Positions 1 through 7,266 of a DNA stretch of 59,662 nucleotides are shown here, one piece after another. Numbering within the stretch: position 1 is the first letter of the stretch; each line of letters begins with the position of its first letter. Where the stretch lies: positions 1-59,662 of the forward strand of contig ONEK01000013.1 in the NCBI GenBank assembly GCA_900316855.1, given 5' to 3'. The position numbers were made by a program, and so were the translations under genes. This DNA comes from an uncultured Lachnospiraceae bacterium. Its GTDB lineage: Bacteria; Bacillota; Clostridia; Lachnospirales; Lachnospiraceae. The notes below the pieces were generated by a model. That model was not told the origin of the DNA. It worked only from the letters and a program-made list of their open reading frames with translations, and ran no database searches.

Positions 1-1
1 A

Positions 2-170
2 ATGACATACGAATTGCTTCGCAGCTTCGCTGCTTCCGCAATTCTGCAAACATCCGAAATCCGCGCACCGCTTCGCTTTGCGCTACTTTCGGATGTTTGA
101 CGGGTCCCAAGTCCAAATCGCCTTTCGGGCAAGCCCGAAGTCGATTTGGTACTTTTGACCCTTATGTCAT
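2..170. repeat. Structured palindromic repeat with terminal inverted ends
   Basis: The ends are complementary: ATGACATA at 2-9 pairs with TATGTCAT at 163-170. Between them are three hairpins in series. Arms GAATTGC 11-17 and GCAATTC 38-44 enclose an inner GCAGC/GCTGC stem. The 12-bp perfect arms 48-59 and 87-98 enclose GCGC/GCGC. The third stem runs from GGGTC at 104-108 to GACCC at 157-161, with CCAAATCG/CGATTTGG inside. The whole could fold as a four-way junction in DNA or RNA. No coding potential is supported. Shorter or degenerate relatives lie near 9537, 36417 and 45727. It could be a MITE-like element or a non-coding RNA; nothing here decides between them. Confidence 0.7.
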
Positions 171-208
171 GTCATTATATCAGAGCCAAAATTCACCAGG
201 GCATAAAG

Positions 209-258
209 AAACCCCGATGCAAAATCCTGAACTTCATCAGAACTTCACACCGGGGTTT
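209..258 (-). terminator. Hairpin, probable terminator of the micro-ORF transcript
   Basis: Arms AAACCCCG (209-216) and CGGGGTTT (251-258) close a long hairpin with further internal pairing. Read on the minus strand it ends in GGGGTTTCTTT, a short U-rich tail. A second small hairpin, ACCGGC/GCCGGT at 266-281, lies between it and the last micro-ORF. The position, directly after two minus-strand micro-ORFs, suggests it ends their transcript. Confidence 0.5.
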
Positions 259-301
259 TCCGATCACCGGCTTTAGCCGGTCCACAACTGTTACTGTTCA
301 C

Positions 302-346
302 TTATAGCAGGCCTCTTTTCCTCAGCTTCCGGACGTTGCCGTTCAT
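302..346 (-). CDS. Putative 14-residue micro-ORF (MNGNVRKLRKRGLL)
   Basis: The peptide is MNGNVRKLRKRGLL, strongly basic (five Arg/Lys), with no cysteine and no signal sequence. The reason to list something this short is the perfect Shine-Dalgarno AAAGGAGGG at about 352-360, four bases before the ATG. It lies 28 bp downstream of a second micro-ORF on the same strand and is followed by hairpins. I know of no family for it. It could be a real micropeptide, a leader peptide or a chance ORF in a small RNA. Confidence 0.4.
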   Translation of the reverse strand: MNGNVRKLRKRGLL

Positions 347-374
347 CGACGCCCTCCTTTCAACTGCTGCCTTG

Positions 375-455
375 TCACTTGCCAATGTACATATGCTTCG
401 GGAAACGATCTCCGTAAACCTTGCAGAACTCTGCGATTTCGTGGAATAACTTCAT
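375..455 (-). CDS. Putative 26-residue micro-ORF
   Basis: The 26-residue product starts MKLFHEIAEFCKVYGD and ends HMYIGK. A helical wheel would place Leu3, Phe4, Ile7, Phe10 and Val13 on one face, so an amphipathic helix is plausible. It has one Cys and is slightly basic. A good ribosome site (GAAAGGAGAG) precedes the ATG by about six bases. It is the first of two tandem micro-ORFs, and upstream lies an AT-rich divergent promoter region (about 480-650). The family is not recognised. It is not AgrD-like, since it lacks the Cys context and C-terminal recognition region expected there. Confidence 0.45.
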   Translation of the reverse strand: MKLFHEIAEFCKVYGDRFPKHMYIGK

Positions 456-653
456 GATGCTCTCCTTTCTTCCCCCGATACGGGGTGAATTATGAATGAA
501 ATTTGATATTGTTTATGTTTGATTCCGAAGGATTTATATCTTTTTCCTTTGGACAAATTTAATATAGCGCTTTTTACACTTATATGGAAATACATATTTA
601 TTGCGAACAATAATATGAAAATAATATAATAAAAATGTAGCCACGTCCCTGTT

Positions 654-682
654 TTGACACGGGTGGAAGTTCTACTTATAGT
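654..682 (+). promoter_or_regulatory. Sigma-A-type promoter for the C_GCAxxG_C_C gene
   Basis: A perfect -35 TTGACA (654-659), a 17-bp spacer and a -10 TATAGT (677-682) lie 31 bp before the ATG at 713. This is one of the best promoter matches in the window. Confidence 0.75.
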
Positions 683-712
683 ATGACGTAAGGGCGGAAG
701 AAAGGATGTAAG

Positions 713-1102
713 ATGACAGCAGACGAGAGAGCGGAAAAGGCTGTGATGCTGAAGCATAACGGATATAATTGTGCGCAGGCGGTATTGGGGGCCTGCGCTG
801 ACCTGACGGATCTGGATCCGGCGGCACTTCGGAATATTTCCTCCGGCTTTGGCGGCGGCATGGGCTGTATGGAGGCGACGTGCGGAGCACTCGCGGGTGC
901 GGTCATGACGGCAGGGCTGATGCAGAACGGGCAGGGAACACTTCCGAAAGCGGCAATAATTCTGAAGGACTTTCAGCAGAGATCGGGCGCTACGATTTGC
1001 CGTGAGCTGAAAGGCGTCGGCACAGGCCGGGTGCTGTGCCCCTGTGACGATTGTGTCCGGAATGCAATTCATGCCCTGTCGGATACTGTGACGCTCTCCT
1101 GA
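713..1102 (+). CDS. C_GCAxxG_C_C family putative redox protein
   Basis: This 129-residue protein matches the C_GCAxxG_C_C family (putative redox-active proteins) by its spaced cysteines: Cys20 in YNCAQAV, Cys28, Cys52 and Cys57 around a GFGGGMGCMEATCG core (residues 45-58), Cys96, and a C-terminal CPCDDC cluster at about 109-114. Members are thought to bind metal or an Fe-S centre or to undergo thiol redox chemistry, but the substrate is unknown. No signal peptide or membrane segment is visible. An AAAGGA ribosome site and a consensus promoter precede it. The next gene on the strand starts about 110 bp downstream. Confidence 0.85.
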   Translation: MTADERAEKAVMLKHNGYNCAQAVLGACADLTDLDPAALRNISSGFGGGMGCMEATCGALAGAVMTAGLMQNGQGTLPKAAIILKDFQQRSGATICRELKGVGTGRVLCPCDDCVRNAIHALSDTVTLS

Positions 1103-1209
1103 GTGCGCATCGGGAGTCAGGTATATGGAAATTTCGCCTGATTGCAGATTCCGGCTTGAAGAAGGCCGGATCATTATCTGATTTTCAGACAGCGGGATAC
1201 GGGGGTGCT

Positions 1210-2385
1210 ATGAATTTTATCGAAAAGCTTACACAGGATTTCAACGTGCGTGCGGACAGGGATTACTACCGGAAAGCGATGGATTTGCGGCGCCAGTATG
1301 CCGGGACGGTCATGGACGCGGTATTTCTTGCCAGACGTGCCAATCCCTTCCGCGGTCTGTTCAAGCGGACGATCGGCTGGGCAGGGATTCTGTGGAATCT
1401 GCCGATGGCAGCAGGCGCCTTTATTGCGGGATCCCCGCTTGCGGGGGTGTTTTTCCTCGTGTGTGCAGGCGGCTTCATCAAAGTTGCCCAGCTGGGTTAT
1501 GCGCAGAAGGATCTGGTGCGCCGGTACTACCAGTACGGTGCGATCATCGGGACGGCACCTTATTACCGGATCGACACCCTGGCGGAAGAAACAGGAAGGG
1601 ACAAAGGCCAGGTGCTGGATGACCTTAAGGATATGCAGGATCAGGGGATGCTTCCGCCGATCCGCTTTGCAGACCATGAATCCCTGATTTTCTTCGACCG
1701 GAGTGCGTACAATGAATACATGACGCAGCACCGCGACGATCCGGGCGCTGGTCCGGCATCGCAGCGCAAACCGGACATGAGCCCCGGAAACGATAGAGGC
1801 ATCAAAGAGGAAGCTCTGCACAGAACCTATGCCAGCGCGTATTCCGCCGGCACATCCCGCAGGGAGGCACCAAAAGCAACCGGCAGAAAGCGTAACGCGT
1901 CGGCAAAACCGAAATGGGAGATTGACCTTTCGGGACTTCCGAAAGACAGCGAAGCATATCAGGTCATAAAGACAGGACAGGAGTATATAGCGGCGGTTCA
2001 TCAGGCCAATGTCGATATCCCGGGTGAAGTCATGAGTGCGAAGCTGGATGTTCTGGAGGATACCCTGACCAGAATTTTCACACAGGTGGCAAAGGATCCG
2101 GACAAGGCCGGAGACCTTCGCAAAATGCTCGATTATTATCTCCCGACAATCAGAAAGCTGCTTACGACGTATGTTGAGCTGGACCGCCAGCCGGCAGATC
2201 TGGAAAATGTTCGTGAGACAAAATTGAAAATCGAAAGCGCGGTTGACAGTGCGAACACCGCGTTCAGCAATTTCCTCGACGGAATGTTCCGCAATACGGC
2301 GTGGGATGTCTCCTCAGATATTGCAGCTATGAACATGATGCTTGCGCATGACGGCCTTACGGGGGAGCCGATTCGTAAAGATTGA
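1210..2385 (+). CDS. XpaC-like membrane protein
   Basis: This 391-residue protein resembles XpaC (named for 5-bromo-4-chloroindolyl phosphate hydrolysis, though its true function is unknown). Residues about 55-93 form two hydrophobic segments separated by a short turn. An N-terminal amphipathic region precedes them, and a winged-helix-like part (YYRIDTLAEETGRD) with a long Lys/Arg-rich linker follows. The C-terminal half is predicted helical. The ATG at 1210 is chosen because GGGGGT lies just upstream; an in-frame extension to 1051 overlaps the previous gene. It precedes telA, the arrangement seen in Bacillus (xpaC-yaaN), so the two products probably act together at the membrane. Confidence 0.8.
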   Translation: MNFIEKLTQDFNVRADRDYYRKAMDLRRQYAGTVMDAVFLARRANPFRGLFKRTIGWAGILWNLPMAAGAFIAGSPLAGVFFLVCAGGFIKVAQLGYAQKDLVRRYYQYGAIIGTAPYYRIDTLAEETGRDKGQVLDDLKDMQDQGMLPPIRFADHESLIFFDRSAYNEYMTQHRDDPGAGPASQRKPDMSPGNDRGIKEEALHRTYASAYSAGTSRREAPKATGRKRNASAKPKWEIDLSGLPKDSEAYQVIKTGQEYIAAVHQANVDIPGEVMSAKLDVLEDTLTRIFTQVAKDPDKAGDLRKMLDYYLPTIRKLLTTYVELDRQPADLENVRETKLKIESAVDSANTAFSNFLDGMFRNTAWDVSSDIAAMNMMLAHDGLTGEPIRKD

Positions 2386-2560
2386 GTAAAGTTCCCCACA
2401 GGCGGAAAATTTTGTTATACACTTTAATAAGCAGCCGGTGCAGGCGGTCCGGCTCCGGAAAGGCCGGCATGGATTTTCCGGAATAACCGGCGGGGCAGAG
2501 AAAGTCGCGTTATCCTGCCCGATATGCACAATAAGGGAAACAAGCGGGAGGAGATTCATT

Positions 2561-3712
2561 ATGGCAGACGTGAAAGAGAAAGAGGTACTGAAACCTACGC
2601 TGACATTCGGGGAAGAGCCCAAAGCGGACACCCCTTCGATTGTCCCGGCGGAGCAGCAGGCACAGGATGCCGCGAAGCTGGACGACTCCGTCCTGACGCC
2701 ACAGGAGCGGCAGCAGGCGGAGGACTTCGCGCAGAAGATCGACCTTTCGGATTCCAACGGAATCCTGAGCTACGGCGCGGGCACCCAGAAGAAGATGGCA
2801 GATTTCTCCGAACAGACCCTGAGCTCCGTACGCGGCAAGGATATGGGCGAGGTCGGGGATATGATCACAAACCTCATCGTCCAGCTAAAGGATTTCGATG
2901 TGGATGAGAAGGAAACCGGCCTGAAGGCACTGTTCCACCGGTCCGAAAACCGACTGGTGGCACTGCAGACCAAATACAACAAGGTGGAGAAAAATGTAGA
3001 TGTGATTTCCGGCGAGCTGGAGAAGCACCAGCAGACTCTCTTCAAGGATATCGCCACCCTGGACCAGATGTATGACATGAATCTCAATTACTTCAAGGAG
3101 CTGACGATGTACATCATCGCCGGTGAGAAGAAGCTGACGGACGTCCGGGAACACGAACTGGCAGATCTGCAGAAGAAGGCACAGGAGAGTGGCAAACCCG
3201 AAGACGCCCAGGCGGCGAAGGACCTTGCCGCCCAGTGCGACCGCTTCGAGAAAAAGCTCTATGACCTGAAGCTCACAAGGACCATCTCCCTTCAGACAGC
3301 ACCGCAGATCCGGATGGTGCAGTCGTCCGACACCCTGATGGCTGAGAAGATCCAGACCACGATAGTAAACACGATCCCGCTGTGGAAGAACCAGATGGTC
3401 ATTGCCATCGGCGTGGAGCATGCGACCCAGGCGGCGCAGGCGCAGCGCGAGGTCACGGACATGACGAACCAGCTGCTGCAGAAGAACGCGGATAAACTTC
3501 ATGCGGCCACGGTCGAGGCAGCGAAGGAGAGTGAGCGCGGCATCGTGGATATCGAGACGCTCAAGCATACCAATGAACAGCTGATCACTGCCATGGATGA
3601 AGTGATGCAGGTGCAGAAGGATGGAAAGACGAAGCGGGTTCAGGCCGAGAGCGAGCTTGCCGGCATCGAGAGTGAGCTGAAACAAAAGCTCCTTGAGGCA
3701 TCGAAAGCCTGA
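2561..3712 (+). CDS. TelA/KlaA-type toxic anion resistance protein
   Basis: This 383-residue protein matches the TelA family (tellurite/toxic anion resistance). It is almost entirely helical, rich in Glu, Lys and Gln, with a long coiled-coil-like central part and the family region APQIRMVQSSDTLMAEKIQT around residues 250-270. No membrane segment or metal-binding cluster is seen. The GGGAGGAG ribosome site 5-12 bp before 2561 fixes the start; the in-frame extension to 2438 has none. It is downstream of xpaC. The biochemical role is unknown, with membrane stress or phage/toxin tolerance suggested for relatives. Confidence 0.88.
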   Translation: MADVKEKEVLKPTLTFGEEPKADTPSIVPAEQQAQDAAKLDDSVLTPQERQQAEDFAQKIDLSDSNGILSYGAGTQKKMADFSEQTLSSVRGKDMGEVGDMITNLIVQLKDFDVDEKETGLKALFHRSENRLVALQTKYNKVEKNVDVISGELEKHQQTLFKDIATLDQMYDMNLNYFKELTMYIIAGEKKLTDVREHELADLQKKAQESGKPEDAQAAKDLAAQCDRFEKKLYDLKLTRTISLQTAPQIRMVQSSDTLMAEKIQTTIVNTIPLWKNQMVIAIGVEHATQAAQAQREVTDMTNQLLQKNADKLHAATVEAAKESERGIVDIETLKHTNEQLITAMDEVMQVQKDGKTKRVQAESELAGIESELKQKLLEASKA

Positions 3713-3788
3713 CCCTGTTCCGGCTGCCTTCCGGGAGACAAACGGACAGGCAGGACCCCGGCAGACAATAACAGAACACTGTAACGAA

Positions 3789-3818
3789 AGAGGATATCGC
3801 AGGATATCCTCTTTTTTT
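3789..3818 (+). terminator. Rho-independent terminator after telA
   Basis: A 10-bp perfect stem AGAGGATATC (3789-3798) / GATATCCTCT (3803-3812) with a GCAG loop is followed by six to seven T. It ends the xpaC-telA unit. Confidence 0.9.
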
Positions 3819-4051
3819 GCAGCACCAGGGCTTCAATGGACGCCGTGCTTGCACGAGCGGACATTAGAGGCCCGCAAGAACAGCGAGAAGCTGTGCTTCG
3901 AGCTGTTCGCAGGTGCGAAAATCGAGCAGGGGATGGAATCCCCTGCCCGATTGAAGGCGACGAGCCACGAAGCCGTCGAGCATGGTGGGATGGAATCCCC
4001 CTGCCCGATCAGCACCAGGGCCTCCACAGACAACCGGTTGCACGCAATCAA
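3819..4051. repeat. Intergenic imperfect direct repeats
   Basis: Two short units recur in this non-coding stretch. CAGCACCAGGGC occurs at 3820-3831 and again at 4010-4021. GGGATGGAATCCCC followed by TGCCCGAT occurs at 3930-3951 and, with one extra C, at 3988-4009. The second unit contains a self-complementary GGGAT...ATCCC core. No ORF here has a ribosome site or family resemblance. It is probably a small REP-like repeat cluster. Confidence 0.6.
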
Positions 4052-4140
4052 GTTAGTTATCATTAACATAAAATTAGTTAGTTTGAACTGCAAAACTGGC
4101 AATAATTACAATGGCGGTTAGTTAATAAAAACTTTATAAT
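4052..4140 (+). promoter_or_regulatory. feo promoter region with three TTAGTTA motifs
   Basis: This AT-rich stretch before feoA holds TTAGTTA at 4053-4059, 4074-4080 and 4118-4124. The first is embedded in GTTATCATTAAC, whose GTTA/TAAC arms are inverted. A -10-like TATAAT sits at 4135-4140, 50 bp before the ATG; the -35 is poor. Feo operons are commonly repressed by Fur or DtxR-type iron regulators, whose half-sites resemble TTAGGTTA. Which regulator acts here is inference. Confidence 0.5.
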
Positions 4141-4189
4141 TCCTATGTTAGAAAAGACTAATAGGGTGTATCGGCCCGGAAAGGATATT

Positions 4190-4399
4190 ATGCCTCTGTT
4201 ATTTGCGAAAATCGGTCAGGAATATGAGATTACCAGAATGGCGGGCAATGATGAGCAGAGACGCCATCTGGAGGAAATGGGGTTTGTCGTGGGTGGCAAG
4301 GTTATGGTTGTTAATCTGATCGGAGGGAATGCCATTGTCAACGTGAAGAACGTGCGCGTTGCCATCAGTGAGCAGCTCGCCGGAAAAATATATGTCTGA
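4190..4399 (+). CDS. FeoA-domain protein 1
   Basis: This 69-residue protein is a single FeoA (SH3-like beta-barrel) domain, cytosolic, helping FeoB in iron(II) uptake. Its pattern fits: an R-x-L-E-E-M-G-F turn near residues 25-32 followed by alternating beta strands (GGKVMVVNLIGGNAIVNVKN). ATG 4190 is chosen because GGAAAGGA lies 4-5 bases upstream; an in-frame ATG at 4145 would add 15 residues without a ribosome site. It is the first gene of a feoA-feoA-feoB-Cys-rich operon, with a second, different FeoA 14 bp downstream. Confidence 0.88.
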   Translation: MPLLFAKIGQEYEITRMAGNDEQRRHLEEMGFVVGGKVMVVNLIGGNAIVNVKNVRVAISEQLAGKIYV

Positions 4400-4413
4400 G
4401 AGGAGGAAGAAAC

Positions 4414-4638
4414 TTGAGAACACTGAAGGATGCCGGGATCGGCGAAACGGTTACGGTTGCGAAGATCACCGGTGAGGGCGCAACCAAGCGCCGCATCATG
4501 GATATGGGAATTACCCGCGGGGCAAGTCTTTACATCCGCAAGGTGGCGCCGCTGGGTGACCCCGTCGAAATCACAGTCAGGGGATATGAGCTGACGGTGC
4601 GCAAGGCGGATGCGGAGATGGTTCAGCTGGCGGAGTAA
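4414..4638 (+). CDS. FeoA-domain protein 2
   Basis: A second FeoA-domain protein (74 residues) with the canonical motif TKRRIMDMGITRGASLYI and a C-terminal strand ending VRKADAEMVQL. The start is TTG at 4414, supported by AGGAGG nine bases upstream. It is clearly diverged from the first FeoA, so this is not a recent duplication. In clostridial Feo operons two FeoA proteins are common and may form a complex on the FeoB G-domain. It lies 76 bp before feoB. Confidence 0.92.
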   Translation: MRTLKDAGIGETVTVAKITGEGATKRRIMDMGITRGASLYIRKVAPLGDPVEITVRGYELTVRKADAEMVQLAE

Positions 4639-4714
4639 TGGATTACACGGGTGAAAGCGCCTGCGCGTATTTCGCCCGGATTATGCCTGCCGGAGCAGGC
4701 GGAAAGGAATGCAG

Positions 4715-6874
4715 ATGAGTTTAACTATTGCACTTGCCGGCAATCCGAACTGCGGCAAAACAACGCTGTTCAATGCACTGACCGGCGCCAATCAGTACGT
4801 CGGAAACTGGCCCGGCGTTACGGTGGAGAAGAAGGAAGGAAAGCTGAAGGGCCACAAGGACGTGATCATCACGGATCTTCCGGGCATTTATTCCCTCTCC
4901 CCTTACACACTGGAGGAGGTGGTTGCCCGGGACTATGTCATCCGGGAGCATCCGGACGCAATCCTGAATATTATTGACGCGACAAACCTCGAGCGCAACC
5001 TGTATCTCACGACCCAGGTTCTGGAGCTGGGCATTCCGGTTGTGGTTGCCCTCAATATGGAAGACCTCATTGCGAAGAACGGCGACCGCATCGATGCGGA
5101 CAAGCTTTCCTCCGAGCTCGGCTGCCCGGTTGTCTCTATCTCCGCCCTGAAGAATACAGGCGTAGACAAAGCTGTAGACTTCGTCCTGAAGGCAGCACAG
5201 AGCGGGAAGGCACCGGCTCCGAGAACATTCTCGGAAGGAACGGAGAAAGCTCTCACGGAAATCAGCACCAGTCTCGGCGACAAGGTTGCGGATGCGCAGA
5301 GAAGATGGTTCTCCGTCAAGGTCTTCGAGCGCGACGACAAGATTCATGAGCAGCTGCAGCTGGACGCATCCGTGAAGCAGCATCTGGAGACTGTGATCAA
5401 GGCGGCGGAAACAGCTGCCGACGATGACTCGGAATCCATCATCACGAACGAGCGCTATGATGAGATCCGTGAGATCCTGAAGGACTGCTACAGGAAGAAT
5501 CATGAAGGCGAGCTGACCATCTCGGATAAAATCGACCGGGTTGTCACAAACCGGTGGCTCGCTCTTCCGATTTTCGCAGTCGTGATGTTCATTGTTTACT
5601 ATGTATCGATTCAGACTGTCGGCACCGCCGGAACAGATTGGGTAAACGATGTCCTGTTCGGGGACATCATTCCTCCGGCGGTTTCCGGAGCACTGGAGGC
5701 AGCGGGTGTTGCGCCCTGGCTGGAGGGTCTGATTGTAGACGGTATCATCGCCGGCGTCGGCGCTGTACTCGGCTTCCTGCCCCAGATGATGGTGCTGTTC
5801 CTGTTCCTGGCCTTCCTGGAGGGCTGCGGCTACATGTCCAGGATTGCCTTTATCATGGATCGTATTTTCCGCAAGTTCGGCCTGTCCGGCAAATCGTTCA
5901 TCCCGGTTCTGGTCGGAACGGGCTGCGGTGTACCGGGTGTCATGGCCTCCCGTACGATTGAGAACGAGCGTGACCGCAGGATGACGGTTGTTGTAACTAC
6001 GTTCATTCCCTGCTCCGCAAAGCTCCCGATCATCGCGCTGATCGCAGGCGCCCTGTTCAACAACTCCGGTGTGGTAGGCTTCTCCGCGTACATGCTGGGT
6101 ATAGCTTCGATCATTATCTCCGGCATCATGCTGAAGAAGACGAAGATGTTCGCCGGCGACCCTGCTCCGTTCGTCATGGAACTGCCCGCTTATCACTGGC
6201 CTACCATCGGTTCGATCCTGCGCAGTGTATGGGAACGTGCAAGCTCGTTCGTGAAGAAGGCCGGAACGGTCATCCTTCTCGCCACCATTCTCGTATGGTT
6301 CCTGTCCAGCTTCGGCGTTTATGAAGGCGCGTTCCGGATGCTTCCCGAGGAGGACTTCATGGAGCATTCCATCCTCGCAGTGCTCGGCACCGGCCTTGCC
6401 TGGATCTTCAGGCCGCTCGGTTTCGGAACCTGGAAGCCTACGGTTGCCGTTATCACAGGTCTCATTGCGAAGGAAAACGTTGTTGGCACGTTCGGTATCC
6501 TGTACCGCTACGGCGGAGAGCTGTCCGAGGCAGGCGACGAGGTATGGCAGAATCTGGCTTCCGATTTCACACCTGTGACGGCTTATGCTTACCTTGCCTT
6601 CAACCTTCTGTGCGCGCCCTGCTTTGCGGCAATCGGTGCCATCAAGCGTGAGATGAACAGCACGAGGTGGACCTGGTTTGCAATCGGATATCAGTGCCTG
6701 TGGGCTTATGTAGTTGCCTTCATCATTAATCAGTTCGGTGCGATCGCAGAGGGCAGGACGAATATCTTCGGCGTCATTGTAGCGGCACTCCTGTCCTGCG
6801 GAATCCTTTACCAGCTGTTCAGGCCCTATAAGGAGGCAACAACGCTGACACAGACTGTACGTGTCAATGCCTGA
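4715..6874 (+). CDS. Ferrous iron transporter FeoB
   Basis: This 719-residue protein imports Fe(II) across the membrane. The N-terminal G-domain shows G1 GNPNCGKTT at residues 9-17, G3 DLPG at 54-57 and G4 NMED at 114-117. A helical linker then leads to about eight to ten membrane segments with two Gate motifs (around GCGYMSRIAFIMD and VGTGCGVPGVMASRT, whose cysteines lie in the presumed pore). ATG 4715 is preferred over 4709 because GGAAAGGA at 4701-4708 abuts the earlier ATG. Length and domains are normal and full. It follows two feoA genes and precedes a small Cys-rich membrane protein. Confidence 0.97.
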   Translation: MSLTIALAGNPNCGKTTLFNALTGANQYVGNWPGVTVEKKEGKLKGHKDVIITDLPGIYSLSPYTLEEVVARDYVIREHPDAILNIIDATNLERNLYLTTQVLELGIPVVVALNMEDLIAKNGDRIDADKLSSELGCPVVSISALKNTGVDKAVDFVLKAAQSGKAPAPRTFSEGTEKALTEISTSLGDKVADAQRRWFSVKVFERDDKIHEQLQLDASVKQHLETVIKAAETAADDDSESIITNERYDEIREILKDCYRKNHEGELTISDKIDRVVTNRWLALPIFAVVMFIVYYVSIQTVGTAGTDWVNDVLFGDIIPPAVSGALEAAGVAPWLEGLIVDGIIAGVGAVLGFLPQMMVLFLFLAFLEGCGYMSRIAFIMDRIFRKFGLSGKSFIPVLVGTGCGVPGVMASRTIENERDRRMTVVVTTFIPCSAKLPIIALIAGALFNNSGVVGFSAYMLGIASIIISGIMLKKTKMFAGDPAPFVMELPAYHWPTIGSILRSVWERASSFVKKAGTVILLATILVWFLSSFGVYEGAFRMLPEEDFMEHSILAVLGTGLAWIFRPLGFGTWKPTVAVITGLIAKENVVGTFGILYRYGGELSEAGDEVWQNLASDFTPVTAYAYLAFNLLCAPCFAAIGAIKREMNSTRWTWFAIGYQCLWAYVVAFIINQFGAIAEGRTNIFGVIVAALLSCGILYQLFRPYKEATTLTQTVRVNA

Positions 6875-6970
6875 GAGGGTATAATCAGCCGGGAGTTCGC
6901 AATGTTGAGAGCTTTTCGCCTGAAACTTTTGCGGCACGTGCTGAGTGTATCGTAGAAAGGGATTTATGCC

Positions 6971-7147
6971 ATGACAGCAACCATCATACTTCTGGCCGGC
7001 ATTGCGGCAGCTGTGTTCTTCGCACTGCGGTCGATCATTCGTGATCACAGGAGCGGAATCGGCGCCTGCGGCGAAAAGTGCTCCGACTGTGAGCTGCACT
7101 GCAGCGATTCATCACAGATCCCGGAACGCTTCCGGCTGAAGAAATAG
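6971..7147 (+). CDS. FeoB-associated Cys-rich membrane protein
   Basis: This 58-residue protein begins with one membrane helix (residues 3-19) followed by a basic stretch and a cysteine cluster: Cys33, Cys37, Cys40 and Cys44 (C-x3-C-x2-C-x3-C). This is the architecture of the small FeoB-associated Cys-rich membrane family at the end of Gram-positive feo operons. The clustered cysteines may bind iron or an Fe-S centre at the transporter exit, which is inference. GAAAGGG lies upstream of the ATG. A terminator follows directly. Confidence 0.88.
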   Translation: MTATIILLAGIAAAVFFALRSIIRDHRSGIGACGEKCSDCELHCSDSSQIPERFRLKK

Positions 7148-7179
7148 TCTGTCCGAACAAATATCCGGTCCAGAAGAAA

Positions 7180-7208
7180 GAGGACGCCTGTGGGCGCCCT
7201 CTTTTTTT
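7180..7208 (+). terminator. Rho-independent terminator of the feo operon
   Basis: GAGGACGCC (7180-7188) pairs with GGCGCCCTC (7193-7201) with one mismatch around a TGTG loop, followed by seven T. Confidence 0.88.
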
Positions 7209-7266
7209 CGGCGGTGAACAGCCGGGGAAGCATCATTAATGCACTTCCTGTTTAACGGAACAGCGT

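Noticed and set aside
1051..1209. Longer N terminus of the XpaC-like protein
   Set aside because: It overlaps the preceding Cys-rich redox gene by 52 bases, and the extension (PVGYCDALLSAH...) is not XpaC-like.
4721..7099. A 792-codon minus-strand ORF opposite feoB
   Set aside because: Antisense of feoB and its Cys-rich partner, with Cys- and Arg-rich composition typical of shadow frames and no recognisable domain.
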